Below are positions 1 to 9,460 of a stretch of DNA of 64,000 nucleotides, one piece after another. The notes under the pieces are model-generated. The model worked only from the letters and a program-made list of their open reading frames with translations. It did not search any database and had not been told where the DNA came from. Position 1 is the first letter of the stretch; each line of letters starts with the position of its first letter. Where the stretch lies: the NCBI RefSeq assembly GCF_029193575.1, contig NZ_JARGCS010000009.1:62001-126000 (forward strand), in the 5' to 3' direction. This DNA comes from Pseudomonas entomophila. GTDB taxonomy: Bacteria > Pseudomonadota > Gammaproteobacteria > Pseudomonadales > Pseudomonadaceae. The translations under genes and the position numbers were made by a program.

Positions 1-589
1 GCAGGTGGCGGTAGGGCGACTGCTGCGCTGCGCGCTTGGCCTCGGTGAAACGGGTGCCTTCGAGGTAATTGACCACGGTCACCGGCTGGCGCTTGAACAG
101 CTCGCAGGCGGCTTTGGTGATTTCCAGGTCCTTGCCCTTGAGTTCCGGGTGTTTGTCGAGAAACGCCTTGCTGTAGCGTTTCATGAAGGGGTAATCCAGC
201 GCCCACCAGGCCAGGCCCAGCAGCGGCACCCAGATCAGCTCCTTCTTGAGGAAGAACTTGAAGAACGGCACCCTGCGGTTGAGGCTCTCGATCAGCGCGG
301 GGATGTCGACCCAGGTCTGGTGGTTGCTCACGCACAGGTACGAGGTGCTCTGGCGCAGGTTTTCGACGCCGCGGATATCCCACTGGGTGGGGATGCACAG
401 GGCGAAGATCGCTTTGTCGATTTCCGACCAGGTCTCGGCGATCCACATCACCGCCCACGAGGCATAGTCGCGGCCACGGCCGGGCAGCACCAGCTTGAGC
501 AGGGCGAAGACCAGCAGCGGGCCGATCAGCACCAGGGTGTTGAGCAGCAGCAGCAGGGTGGTGAGGATGCCGGTCAGCAGGCGACGCAT
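1..589 (-). CDS. Lysophospholipid acyltransferase family protein (3' end cut by window)
   Basis: This is the N-terminal 196 codons of a membrane-bound acyltransferase of the PlsC/YihG type, which transfers an acyl chain to a lysophosphatidate-like acceptor at the inner membrane. A hydrophobic N-terminal segment (roughly residues 1-35, leucine rich) is followed by the catalytic block NHQTWVD (the NHx4D motif) and, further on, by EGTRF, which matches the acceptor-binding motif. The reading frame runs off the left edge, so the C-terminus is missing. The ATG at 587-589 has no good Shine-Dalgarno sequence: the minus strand reads TCTCCTT just before it. The gene diverges from the protease-like gene at 771. 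The family is secure; the exact acyl acceptor cannot be told from sequence. Confidence 0.85.
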   Translation of the reverse strand, partial: MRRLLTGILTTLLLLLNTLVLIGPLLVFALLKLVLPGRGRDYASWAVMWIAETWSEIDKAIFALCIPTQWDIRGVENLRQSTSYLCVSNHQTWVDIPALIESLNRRVPFFKFFLKKELIWVPLLGLAWWALDYPFMKRYSKAFLDKHPELKGKDLEITKAACELFKRQPVTVVNYLEGTRFTEAKRAAQQSPYRHL

Positions 590-770
590 AAGGAGACTCT
601 TGTTGTGTGAATTTGGCGGTTGGCAATGATAAGCAGGGCAGCGTCTTACGCCAAACGTCCAGTGCCCGGTGGGTGGTACAAATGTTTCACATTGTGTTGG
701 ATAACCTGTGACAACGAACCTATCCTGCCTGCGCAGTCTAAGCACTGTCTCATCTCAAGGAATTCTGCCC

Positions 771-1274
771 GTGAAACCTTTGCTAGCCCTCCTGTCGTTG
801 CTGGCGCTGCCGGTGATGGCCGCCGAGCCGACGCTGTATGGCCGCTACGAGTACATCAAACTCCCGGAGATCGGCGAAACCCTCAAGGCCAAGATGGACA
901 CCGGCGCGCTGACCGCGTCGCTGTCGGCCAAGGATATCGAGACCTTCAGCCGTGATGGCGAGGACTGGGTGCGCTTCCGCCTGGCCACCAAGGATGCCGA
1001 CGGCAAGGTGTACGAGCACAAGGTGTCGCGCATCAGCAAGATCAAGGCGCGCAGCGGCGACGAGGAAGACGAGGACGAGCCCGCCGAAGCGGCGCGTCGG
1101 CCAGTGATCGACCTGGAGTTGTGCCTGGGCGAGGTCAAGCGCACGGTCGAGGTGAACCTCACCGACCGCAGCAACTTCAACTACCCGCTGCTGGTGGGCT
1201 CCAAGGCCCTGCGCGAGTTCAAGGCCGCGGTGAACCCGGCGCGGCGCTTCACCGCCGACAAGCCGGATTGTTGA
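771..1274 (+). CDS. Periplasmic RimK-linked/retropepsin-like 'ATP-dependent zinc protease' family protein
   Basis: The 167-residue product has a signal peptide (hydrophobic residues 3-15, likely cleavage after VMA at about 18) and an aspartic-protease-like DTG at residues 43-45 in the context KMDTGALTAS. This is the hallmark of the small family usually named putative ATP-dependent zinc protease, which is related to retropepsins. The GTG at 771 is preferred over an in-frame upstream start at 708 because AAGGAATT lies 7-14 bases before it and the signal peptide begins there. An acidic insert (DEEDEDEPAE) sits mid-protein. The gene lies immediately upstream of creBCD but is separated from it by a REP element. 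Substrate and physiological role are unknown; the zinc/ATP wording comes from family naming and is not visible in the sequence. Confidence 0.75.
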   Translation: MKPLLALLSLLALPVMAAEPTLYGRYEYIKLPEIGETLKAKMDTGALTASLSAKDIETFSRDGEDWVRFRLATKDADGKVYEHKVSRISKIKARSGDEEDEDEPAEAARRPVIDLELCLGEVKRTVEVNLTDRSNFNYPLLVGSKALREFKAAVNPARRFTADKPDC

Positions 1275-1275
1275 T

Positions 1276-1323
1276 TGGCCGCAAGGGCCCTATCGCGGGC
1301 TTGCCCCGCGATTGCGTCCGGCC
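1276..1323. repeat. REP element between the protease-like gene and creB
   Basis: The stretch has the Pseudomonas REP core (TATCGCGGGCTTGCCCCGCGAT), able to form a short GC hairpin. It fills most of the gap before creB. Confidence 0.8.
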
Positions 1324-1359
1324 AGACAATGCAGGCGTCGCGCCCACAGAGCCCCCGCC

Positions 1360-2043
1360 ATGCCCCACATCCTCATCGTCGAAGACGAAGCCGCCATCGC
1401 CGACACCCTGGTCTACGCCCTGCAAGCCGACGGCCACAGCACCGAGTGGGTGACCCTGGGCAGCGCCGCTGTCGAGCAGCAGCGCCTGCGCCCGGCGGAC
1501 CTGGTGATCCTCGACATCGGCCTGCCCGACATCAGCGGCTTCGAGACCTGCCGCCAACTGCGCCGCTTCACTGAGGTGCCGGTGATGTTCCTCAGCGCCC
1601 GCGATGCCGAGATCGACCGGGTGGTGGGCCTGGAGATCGGCGCCGACGACTACGTGGTCAAGCCGTTCAGCCCGCGTGAAGTCACCGCGCGGGTGCGGGC
1701 GATCCTCAAGCGCATGGCGCCGCGCGCCGAGCCCTCGGCGGCGCCTGACGGCGCGTTCGAGGTCGACACCCTGGCCATGCGCATTCTCTACCACGGCCAG
1801 GCCCTGGCCCTGACTCGCCATGAGTTCCGTCTGCTGCAGTGCCTGCTGGAGCAACCGCGCCGGGTGTTCAGCCGCGAGCAGTTGCTCGACGCCCTGGGTG
1901 TGGCGGCCGACGCGGGCTACGAACGCAGCATCGACAGCCACATCAAGAGCCTGCGCGCCAAGCTGCGCCAGGTCAGGGCCGACGCCGAGGCGATCCAGAC
2001 CCACCGCGGCCTGGGCTACAGCTATAGCCCGGAACACGCCTGA
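1360..2043 (+). CDS. creB: Two-component response regulator CreB (OmpR family)
   Basis: The 227-residue protein has an N-terminal receiver domain (acidic pair in IVEDE, phospho-acceptor Asp52 in ILDIGLPD, the conserved Lys in VVKPF) and a C-terminal winged helix of the OmpR/PhoB class (RRVFSREQLLDALG, SIDSHIKSLRAKLRQ, THRGLGYSY). Its stop codon overlaps the creC start by one base (TGATG), and creD follows downstream. That gene order, rather than the receiver alone, identifies it as CreB. CreBC systems sense carbon/cell-wall stress cues and activate creD through direct TTCAC-type repeats; such repeats are present before creD here. The ATG at 1360 gives a receiver of normal length. Confidence 0.92.
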   Translation: MPHILIVEDEAAIADTLVYALQADGHSTEWVTLGSAAVEQQRLRPADLVILDIGLPDISGFETCRQLRRFTEVPVMFLSARDAEIDRVVGLEIGADDYVVKPFSPREVTARVRAILKRMAPRAEPSAAPDGAFEVDTLAMRILYHGQALALTRHEFRLLQCLLEQPRRVFSREQLLDALGVAADAGYERSIDSHIKSLRAKLRQVRADAEAIQTHRGLGYSYSPEHA

Positions 2044-3476
2044 TGCGCCTGGGCATCCGCATTTTCCTGGTGTACTTCCTGTTCGTCGGGCTGGCGGGGT
2101 ACTTCCTGCTCAACACCGTGCGCGAACAGATCCGCCCGGTGGTGCGCCAGTCGTCCGAGGAAACCCTGGTGGACACCGCCAACCTGCTGGCGGAGATCCT
2201 GCGTGCCGACGTCAAGGCCGGCACCCTGGCCCAGAGCGACCTGCCACGGGTGCTGGAATCCTACGGCCAGCGCCGCCCGGGCGCGCAGATCTGGGGCCTG
2301 GCGAAGAACCGGGTCAGCCACCGCATCTACGTCACCGACGCCCAGGGCATCGTGCTGCTCGACTCCAGCGGCGAGGCCCTGGGCAAGGACTACTCGCGCT
2401 GGAACGACGTCTACCTGACCTTGCGCGGCCAGTACGGCGCGCGCTCCACGCGCAGCGACCCGAACGACGAGAACACGTCGGTGATGCACGTGGCGGCGCC
2501 GATCCTCGACCAGGGCCAGGTCATCGGCGTGGTCACCGTGGCCAAGCCCAACACCTCGCTGCAGCCCTACATCGACCGCGCCGAGCGGCGCCTGTTGAAC
2601 CTGGCCCTGGGCCTGATCGGCCTGGGGCTGCTGGTGGGCGCGTTGCTGTCGTGGTGGCTGGCGCGTTCGCTGCGCCGCCTTACCCAGTACGCCCAGGCGG
2701 TCAGCGAGGGCCAGCGCGCGGCCTTGCCGCACTACACGGGCGGTGAGTTGGGGCAGTTGGCCACAGCGGTGGAGCGCATGCGCACGCAGTTGGAGGGCAA
2801 GGCCTACGTCGAGCGCTACGTGCATACCCTCACCCACGAGCTGAAGAGCCCGCTGGCGGCGATCCGGGGTGCTTCGGAATTGCTCCAGGGCGACATGCCC
2901 GCCGAGCAGCGGGCGCGCTTTGCCGGCAATATCGAACGCGAGAGCGGGCGCTTGCAGCAGATGATCGAGCGTTTGCTCAACCTGGCCCAGGTCGAGCAGT
3001 TGCAGGCGCTGGAGGATGAGCAGCAGGTGGCTTTGGCGGCCTTGGTGGATGAACTGCTGCTGGCCCATGCCGCGCGCATCGAAAGTGCCGGCCTGCAGGT
3101 GCGCCAGCGAGTGCCGGTGGGGGTGCGGTTGTTGTGCGACCCGTTCCTCATGCGCCAGGCGCTGGCCAACCTGCTGGACAACGCCCTGGACTTCACCCCG
3201 CCCGGTGGCGCGCTGCTGTTCGAGCTCGAGCAGGGCGCCGAGCGGGTGGCGCTGAGCCTGTTCAACCAGGGGGAGGCGATTCCCGAGTACGCCCTTGGCC
3301 GGGTCAGCGAACGCTTCTATTCGCTGCCCAGGCCCGGCACGGGGCGCAAGAGCACGGGGCTGGGGCTGAATTTCGTGGATGAGGTGATGCAGTTGCACGG
3401 CGGGGCGCTGGAGGTGGCGAACCATGAAGGCGGCGTGCGTGTGCGGTTGTGGTTGCCGGTGCGGCGGGTCAGCTGA
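2043..3476 (+). CDS. creC: Sensor histidine kinase CreC
   Basis: The 477-residue inner-membrane kinase has a first transmembrane segment at residues 5-25, a periplasmic sensor region of about 155 residues, a second transmembrane segment at about 184-207 followed by a HAMP region, a dimerisation/phospho-acceptor helix with His265 in HTLTHELKS, and a C-terminal ATPase domain with an N-box (NLLDNALDF) and a G-box (STGLGLNFV). The length fits CreC. It is translationally coupled to creB by a one-base overlap and is the expected partner kinase. The signal it senses cannot be read from sequence. Confidence 0.92.
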   Translation: MRLGIRIFLVYFLFVGLAGYFLLNTVREQIRPVVRQSSEETLVDTANLLAEILRADVKAGTLAQSDLPRVLESYGQRRPGAQIWGLAKNRVSHRIYVTDAQGIVLLDSSGEALGKDYSRWNDVYLTLRGQYGARSTRSDPNDENTSVMHVAAPILDQGQVIGVVTVAKPNTSLQPYIDRAERRLLNLALGLIGLGLLVGALLSWWLARSLRRLTQYAQAVSEGQRAALPHYTGGELGQLATAVERMRTQLEGKAYVERYVHTLTHELKSPLAAIRGASELLQGDMPAEQRARFAGNIERESGRLQQMIERLLNLAQVEQLQALEDEQQVALAALVDELLLAHAARIESAGLQVRQRVPVGVRLLCDPFLMRQALANLLDNALDFTPPGGALLFELEQGAERVALSLFNQGEAIPEYALGRVSERFYSLPRPGTGRKSTGLGLNFVDEVMQLHGGALEVANHEGGVRVRLWLPVRRVS

Positions 3477-3500
3477 TTCCGCGATGGGGCCGCTGCTGAC

Positions 3501-3527
3501 CTCACACAATCTCCACACAGTCTCCAC
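3501..3527 (+). promoter_or_regulatory. Cre-tag-like direct repeats upstream of creD
   Basis: Three 5-base units occur at an exact 11-bp period: CTCAC (3501), TCCAC (3512) and TCCAC (3523), separated by ACAATC and ACAGTC. The published CreB box is TTCAC-N6-TTCAC, so this is a degenerate, triplicated version on the same face of the helix. It ends about 65 bp before the creD start. Confidence 0.65.
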
Positions 3528-3592
3528 ATGCCCTCCCCAACGGCTCCACGGGCGCGGCTGACACTGCGCCCATCACAACCGGAGCCTGCCCC

Positions 3593-4921
3593 ATGAACAA
3601 AACCCTAGGTTTCAAGCTCGGCATGATCGCCCTGCTGATCCTGCTGCTGTTGATTCCCCTGCTGATGATCGACGGCCTGATCGACGAACGGCAGAACCTG
3701 CGCGACGGCGTGTTGCGTGACATCGCCGAAAGCTCGAGCTTCGAGCAACAGCTCAGCGGCCCGTTGCTGGTGGTGCCGTACCGCAAGGTCGAGCGCCGCT
3801 GGCTGGAGAAGGACGGCGCCAGCACCCAGGAGGTGCGCTATGTCAGCGGCCAGCTGTACTTCCTGCCGGAGACCTTCGACGTGGACATGGACGTCGACAC
3901 CGAACTGCGCGCCCGAGGCATCTACCAGGCGCGGCTGTTCCACGCCAAGGGCCGGGTCAGCGGGCGCTTCAAGGTGCCGGAGCGCTGGGGCATCGAGAGC
4001 GACTTCGACGACTACCAGTTCGACAAGCCGTTCCTGGCCGTGGGCATCAGTGACATCCGTGGCATCGAGAGCAACCTGGAACTGACTCTGAACGACCAGC
4101 GCCTGCCCTTCCAGGCCGGCACGGGGCTGACGTGGATGCGCGATGGCGTGCACGTGCCGCTGCCGGGGCTGGATGCGCGCAAGGCCGGTGCGTTCGACTA
4201 TGCCTTCGACCTCGCCCTGCAAGGCACCGGCCAGTTGCACATGCTGCCGGTGGGGCGCAGCAGCAGTGTCGACCTGCGCGCCAACTGGCCGCACCCAAGC
4301 TTCGTCGGCAGCTACCTGCCGAGCCGCCGCGAGATCGACGCCAAGGGCTTCAACGCGCACTGGCAGACCTCGATCTTCGCCACCAACCTGGAGGACGCGC
4401 TGCGCCAGTGCACGATCACCGAGCAGTGCGCGGAGCTTCAGGGCCGCAGCTTCGGGGTTGGCTTCGTCGACCCGGTGGACCAGTACCTCAAGAGCGAACG
4501 GGCGATCAAGTACGCGCTGCTGTTCATCGCCCTGACGTTCGCCGGCTTCTTCCTCTTCGAGGTGTTGAAGCACCTCAGCGTGCACCCGGTGCAGTACCTG
4601 TTGGTCGGCGCGGCGCTGGCGTTGTTCTACCTGTTGCTGCTGTCGTTGTCCGAGCACCTGGGCTTCGGCCTGGCGTATGGGCTGTCGGCGTCGGCGTGCG
4701 TGCTGCTGATCGGTTTCTACCTGTGCCACGTGTTGCACAGCGTGGGGCGCGGGCTGGGCTTCGCGGCGGGGCTGGCGGCGTTGTATGGGTTGCTGTACGG
4801 GCTGTTGAGTGCCGAGGACTATGCGCTGTTGATGGGCTCGTTGCTGTGTTTTGGCTTGCTGGGCGTGTTCATGGTGCTGACCCGGCGGCTGGATTGGGCG
4901 CGGGTGGGGAGGGCGGCATGA
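3593..4921 (+). CDS. creD: Inner membrane protein CreD
   Basis: The 442-residue membrane protein has an N-terminal transmembrane helix (residues 7-25, rich in L and I), a long extracytoplasmic domain (about 30-300), and then a C-terminal block of about five or six hydrophobic helices from residue 305 onward. This layout and its position after creBC identify CreD. In several gammaproteobacteria CreD is the most strongly CreB-induced gene and influences envelope integrity and beta-lactam response; its biochemical activity is unknown. The start has GGAGCCTGCCCC just ahead of the ATG. The candidate CreB repeats at 3501-3527 suggest its own promoter besides read-through from creBC. Confidence 0.9.
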   Translation: MNKTLGFKLGMIALLILLLLIPLLMIDGLIDERQNLRDGVLRDIAESSSFEQQLSGPLLVVPYRKVERRWLEKDGASTQEVRYVSGQLYFLPETFDVDMDVDTELRARGIYQARLFHAKGRVSGRFKVPERWGIESDFDDYQFDKPFLAVGISDIRGIESNLELTLNDQRLPFQAGTGLTWMRDGVHVPLPGLDARKAGAFDYAFDLALQGTGQLHMLPVGRSSSVDLRANWPHPSFVGSYLPSRREIDAKGFNAHWQTSIFATNLEDALRQCTITEQCAELQGRSFGVGFVDPVDQYLKSERAIKYALLFIALTFAGFFLFEVLKHLSVHPVQYLLVGAALALFYLLLLSLSEHLGFGLAYGLSASACVLLIGFYLCHVLHSVGRGLGFAAGLAALYGLLYGLLSAEDYALLMGSLLCFGLLGVFMVLTRRLDWARVGRAA

Positions 4922-4996
4922 GGGAGGATCGGGAGGTCAGGCGGTGGTTGGCGGTGCGGATTGGGTTGTTGTTTGCGCCGAGACCGGGGTGAGTAG

Positions 4997-5048
4997 GGGG
5001 CCGCTGTGCGGCCCAATCGCGGGGCAAGCCCGCTCCTACGGGTTCCGT
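4997..5048. repeat. REP element between creD and the GST gene
   Basis: A GGCCGCTGTGCGGCC hairpin is followed by a full REP core (ATCGCGGGGCAAGCCCGCTC and CTACGGG). It lies between convergent genes and may help end both transcripts. Confidence 0.8.
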
Positions 5049-5053
5049 GCGGT

Positions 5054-5677
5054 TCAGGCAACCGGCACGGTGGCGAGCATCGACGGCCGCTGGCTCACTT
5101 CGGCGTACCAGGCCGCCAGCCCCGGCTGCCGCTCACGCCAGCCGAACTGCGGCTGGCGCAGGTCCAGGTAGCCGAGCGCGCAGGCCACGCCGATGGCGGC
5201 GATGTCGAAGGTCGAGGCCAGCTCCGCCAGGTGCTGCTGCTCAAGGTTGGCCAGGCCACGCTGGATCTTCTGCGTCTGCGCCTCGACCCAACCGTCCCAG
5301 CGCTTGTCTTGCGGGCGCAGGAACGTTTCGTAGCGGCTCGACACGGCGGCATCCATGATCGCATCGGCCTGCGAAGCCAACGTCAGGCGGCGCCAGCGCG
5401 CCGAGCCTTCACGCGGCACCAGCGGGTTGCCGACGTGTTGCTGGTCGAGGTACTCGCAGATCACCCGGCTGTCGTGCAGCACCGTGCCGTCGGCCAGGCG
5501 CAGGGCCGGGATCTTGCCGATCGGGTTGTCCTGGTTGAGCTGCGCGTCGCCCGCGACCGGGCTGATGTTCACGCCGTGCAGGGTGACCCGGTCGAGCTGC
5601 CCGGTTTCGTGCAGCACCAGCATCACCTTGCGCACGAACGGCGACAGCGGCGAGTGGAACAGGGTCATCGAAGCCAT
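5054..5677 (-). CDS. Glutathione S-transferase family protein
   Basis: The 207-residue cytosolic protein has the GST fold layout: an N-terminal thioredoxin-like domain (about 1-80) beginning with TLFHSPLSPFVRKV, in which the serine of SPF is the probable glutathione-activating residue, followed by GKIPAL and DSRVICEYLD of the glutathione-binding site, then an all-helical C-terminal domain (about 90-200). It starts three bases after the msrA stop codon, so the two are probably co-transcribed, which suggests a shared role in oxidative or electrophile stress. The substrate is unknown. A second Met three codons in is a possible alternative start. Confidence 0.88.
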   Translation of the reverse strand: MASMTLFHSPLSPFVRKVMLVLHETGQLDRVTLHGVNISPVAGDAQLNQDNPIGKIPALRLADGTVLHDSRVICEYLDQQHVGNPLVPREGSARWRRLTLASQADAIMDAAVSSRYETFLRPQDKRWDGWVEAQTQKIQRGLANLEQQHLAELASTFDIAAIGVACALGYLDLRQPQFGWRERQPGLAAWYAEVSQRPSMLATVPVA

Positions 5678-5680
5678 GGC

Positions 5681-6349
<669 letters not shown>

Positions 6350-6385
6350 GGTGGCACCTCTGTGGAGTTTGGGTGGGCAGGGCCG

Positions 6386-6438
6386 GCCTCATCGCGGGGA
6401 AGCCGCTCCCCGTGAGCGGGCTTGCCCCGCGATGAGGC
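6386..6438. repeat. Paired REP hairpin upstream of msrA
   Basis: GCCTCATCGCGGGG at the left is mirrored by CCCCGCGATGAGGC at the right. The arms differ by a single-base indel, and the loop is GC rich. This is a compact REP doublet between msrA and the c-di-GMP gene. Confidence 0.85.
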
Positions 6439-6475
6439 CCGAATGCCCCTAGTGTGCCCGAGACCGGCCCAGCTG

Positions 6476-9169
6476 TCAGGCCAGCGGCCCACGCGGGTAG
6501 CGCTTGAGCTTGTCGACCAGCTCGCGCCCGGGGATGGGCCGGTCGAACAGGTAGCCCTGGCCGACGTCGCAGCGGTGCCGGCGCAGGAACGCCAGCTGCT
6601 CGGCGGTCTCGATGCCCTCGGCCACCACCTTGAGCTTGAGGTTGTGGGCCATGGCCACCACCGCCGAGGTGATCTCCATGTCGTCCTGGTTGGCCGGGAT
6701 CTCGTTGATGAAGCTGCGGTCGATCTTGATGATGTCGATGGGAAACTTCTTCAGGTAGCTCAGCGACGAGTAGCCGGTGCCGAAGTCGTCCATGGCCAGG
6801 GTCAGGCCCAGGCGCTTGAGGTCGTCGAGCTGGCGGCGGGTGTCCTCGGTGGCTTCCAGCAGCAGGCCTTCGGTCAGTTCCAGTTCCAGCAGGTGCGGCG
6901 GCAGGGCTTCTTCCTTGAGGATGGAGCCGATCGAGCTGACCAGCTCCGGGTCGGAGAACTGCTTGGGCGACAGGTTGATGGCCACGTGCAGGTTGCCCAT
7001 GCCGGCCTCGCGCAGTTCCTGGCTCATGCGGCACGACTGGCGCACCACCCACTTGCCGATGGGGATGATCAACCCGGTTTCCTCGGCCACGCTGATGAAC
7101 TGGTCCGGGCGGATCATGCCGCGTTCGGGGTGGTTCCAGCGCAGCAGCGCCTCCAGGCCCAGCAGGCGGCCGCTGCGCAGGCACAGCTTGGGCTGGTAGA
7201 ACACCTCCAGCTCGTTCTGGGTCAGGGCGCGGCGCAGGTTGTTCTCGACGAACAGCTTGTAGCTGGCCTCGGCGTTGAGCACCTCGGTGAACACCTGCAC
7301 CTGGTGCTTGCCGTTGGCCTTGGCCTTGTGCAGGGCCAGGCCCGCGTTCTTCATCAGGGTCGCCGGGTCGCTGCCGTGCAGCGGGGCGCAGGCCAGGCCC
7401 ACCGAGGCGGTGACGTTGATCAGCTGGTTGTCGACGAACATCGGTTTGTCGAGGGTGCGCAGCAATTGCAGGGCGACGCCCTGGCCATCTTCCAGGCTGG
7501 TGTCGTCGAGCAGCACGGCGAACTCGTTGCTGGCGAAGCGCGCCAGGCTGCCGCCGCTGCTGAGGCTGTTGCGCAGGCGGCGGGCCAGGCTGATCAGCAG
7601 CTTGTCGCCGGTCGTGTGGCCGAGGCTGTCGTTGATGCGCTTGAAGTTGTCGATGTCCACCAGCAGCAGGCAGATCGGGCTGTCGCCGTCGCGGGCGAAG
7701 CGCTCGTCGAGGCTGCGGATGAACGCCGGGCGGTTGCCCAGGCTGGTCAGGTTGTCGGTGTAGGCCAGGCGCTCGATTCGCTGCTGGGCCAGCTTGCTCT
7801 GGGTGATGTCTTCGTAGATGCCGATGTAGTGGGTCAGTTCGCGGTTGTCGCCGTACACCTTGGAAATCGACAACTGGCCCCAGTACGGCTCCAGGCTCTT
7901 GCGCCGGCTCTTGAACTCGCCCTGCCAGCTGTTGCCCATGGCCAGGCTCGACGGCGAGTCGAAGAGGATCTCGCTGAGGTTCTCCAGCGCTGGCAGCTCG
8001 GCCAGGTGATGGCCCTGGACCTCCTCGGTGCTGTACTGGGTGATCGCCGTGAAACTGGGGTTGACGTACTCCACCACGCCGTCGCGGTTGACCAGCAGGA
8101 AGGCGCTGGCGCTTTGCTCGACCGCACGCTGGAACAGGTGCAGGGCGCTGGTGGCGGTGCGTCGGTTATGGTTGGTGATGACCTGGGCGAACTGGTCGGC
8201 CAGCTCGCCGGCGAAGGCGATCTCGTCGGACTGCCAGGCCCGCGGCTGGGCGGTCTGCTCCAGGCACAGCACGCCGACCACCTGGCCATCGACGCGGATG
8301 CTGGCATCGAGGATGGCGTTGTTGTCGGTGTTGAACAGGCTTTCGGCCATGTCGCGGGTGCGCGGGTCGTGGCTGGCATTGTGCGCGTCGATGGCGCGGC
8401 TGGCGTGCAGGGCCTCGAGGTAGTCGGGGAAGCGGCTGGCATCGATCGGCTGCGGCAGGCGGTAGGCCTGTTCGTGCTGGTACCAGGCGCTGATCGGCTC
8501 CAGGCGCTGCTCGTTGAGGTGCCAGAGGCTGGCGCAGTCGACCTTGTAGATCTCGCAGGCGCTGCGGGTGATCAGTTCGGCGGCTTCGAGCAGCGAGTTG
8601 CTGGCGCTGTAGCGCTGGCGTGCCAGGCGCAGGATGAGGTCCTGCTGGGCATGCACCCGTTCGAGGTGTTCGAGCTGCTCCTGCTGGGCGCGCTGGTTCA
8701 ACTGCAGGGCCAGTTCCAGGCGGCTGTTACGCGACTCGAGATCGTTTGCGTCGAGTTCCGGGCCGGTGTCTTGCTGGTCGTCGAGGACCGTGAGGTAGCC
8801 ACGCAGCAGTTGGCGATTGTGCTGCTTGTAGGCTTCGCCGACCTCCAGCAGGCGCAGCGGGCCGCTGGCCGCATGCAGGGTGTAGCGCACCCGGTAGTGG
8901 CCGCGCTGGGCCAGTTGCAGCTGGATCTGGTCGTGTTGCTTGTAGCGTGCCTCGGGTTCCATCAGGCTGGCGTAGGGCGAGCCGATCAACGCGCAGAGCT
9001 CGGCGGCGGCCAGGCCGAACTGGCGCTCGCAGCCGGGGTCCAGGTAAAGCATCGCCCAGCTGGCCTCGTTCAGCCGCTCGAAACGCAGCATGCCGAGCCG
9101 CGAGGGCACGGGTAGCTGCGTCACGACCTCGGCCGCCACTCGGCTGACGGCATCGGGTTGGCTTTTCAT
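6476..9169 (-). CDS. PAS-GAF-PAS-GGDEF-EAL c-di-GMP protein, probable phosphodiesterase
   Basis: The product is 897 residues from the ATG at 9167-9169. In order it holds an N-terminal PAS region (about 20-130), a short helical linker, a GAF domain (about 165-320), a second PAS with PAC (about 330-450), a GGDEF domain (about 460-620) and an EAL domain (about 635-885). The cyclase signature is degenerate (ASNEF in place of GGDEF), whereas the EAL domain keeps LEALLRW, DDFGTGYSS, KIDRSFI and EGIET. I therefore infer c-di-GMP hydrolysis, possibly with the dead cyclase domain acting as a sensor. It has no transmembrane segment. The frame stays open upstream to 9394, but that stretch translates a REP element, so the 9169 start is preferred; its Shine-Dalgarno sequence is weak. 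Confidence 0.9.
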   Translation of the reverse strand: MKSQPDAVSRVAAEVVTQLPVPSRLGMLRFERLNEASWAMLYLDPGCERQFGLAAAELCALIGSPYASLMEPEARYKQHDQIQLQLAQRGHYRVRYTLHAASGPLRLLEVGEAYKQHNRQLLRGYLTVLDDQQDTGPELDANDLESRNSRLELALQLNQRAQQEQLEHLERVHAQQDLILRLARQRYSASNSLLEAAELITRSACEIYKVDCASLWHLNEQRLEPISAWYQHEQAYRLPQPIDASRFPDYLEALHASRAIDAHNASHDPRTRDMAESLFNTDNNAILDASIRVDGQVVGVLCLEQTAQPRAWQSDEIAFAGELADQFAQVITNHNRRTATSALHLFQRAVEQSASAFLLVNRDGVVEYVNPSFTAITQYSTEEVQGHHLAELPALENLSEILFDSPSSLAMGNSWQGEFKSRRKSLEPYWGQLSISKVYGDNRELTHYIGIYEDITQSKLAQQRIERLAYTDNLTSLGNRPAFIRSLDERFARDGDSPICLLLVDIDNFKRINDSLGHTTGDKLLISLARRLRNSLSSGGSLARFASNEFAVLLDDTSLEDGQGVALQLLRTLDKPMFVDNQLINVTASVGLACAPLHGSDPATLMKNAGLALHKAKANGKHQVQVFTEVLNAEASYKLFVENNLRRALTQNELEVFYQPKLCLRSGRLLGLEALLRWNHPERGMIRPDQFISVAEETGLIIPIGKWVVRQSCRMSQELREAGMGNLHVAINLSPKQFSDPELVSSIGSILKEEALPPHLLELELTEGLLLEATEDTRRQLDDLKRLGLTLAMDDFGTGYSSLSYLKKFPIDIIKIDRSFINEIPANQDDMEITSAVVAMAHNLKLKVVAEGIETAEQLAFLRRHRCDVGQGYLFDRPIPGRELVDKLKRYPRGPLA

Positions 9170-9459
9170 CGAAGACTCGCTTGAAGGGGGCGGTTGGCGC
9201 GGTTGCCAAGGGTCAGGCGGCGGCGCGTTGAGCAAGGGTGCATCATGTCCCGAGGGCTGGCAAGCGGCCATGTGGGAAGCTTCATGCAGGTTGTCGGCTG
9301 GGTGGGGGGAATCTGAAGGTTCCGCACCCCCGTGCAGCGGCGCAACCCCTGTGGGAGCGGGCTGGCCCCGCGATTCGGCCGGAAAACCCAGCACAAAAAA
9401 CGTGGCAAAAAAAAGCCCCGCCAGAACGTGACGGGGTTGAGGTACGAGCGTGGCAGCTC
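9170..9459. other. Non-coding spacer between the c-di-GMP gene and aceF
   Basis: No gene is supported in this stretch. It holds the presumed leader and promoter of the minus-strand c-di-GMP gene and a REP element at 9349-9385. The aceF terminator follows at 9461. Confidence 0.6.
9349..9385. repeat. REP element
   Basis: TGTGGGAGCGGGCTGGCCCC followed by GCGATTCGGCCGG is a slightly diverged REP core in the spacer upstream of the c-di-GMP gene. Confidence 0.75.
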
Positions 9460-9460
9460 G

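Noticed and set aside
4921..4992. Short open frame after creD
   Set aside because: It has 24 codons in spacer DNA just before a REP, with no ribosome site or homology visible.
6422..9115. Open frame of 897 codons on the plus strand
   Set aside because: It is the mirror of the PAS-GAF-GGDEF-EAL gene. It is rich in Gln, Val, Leu and Gly with no domain, a usual high-GC antisense artefact.
9170..9394. Longer N-terminus for the c-di-GMP protein
   Set aside because: The 75 extra codons would translate a REP element and low-complexity spacer.
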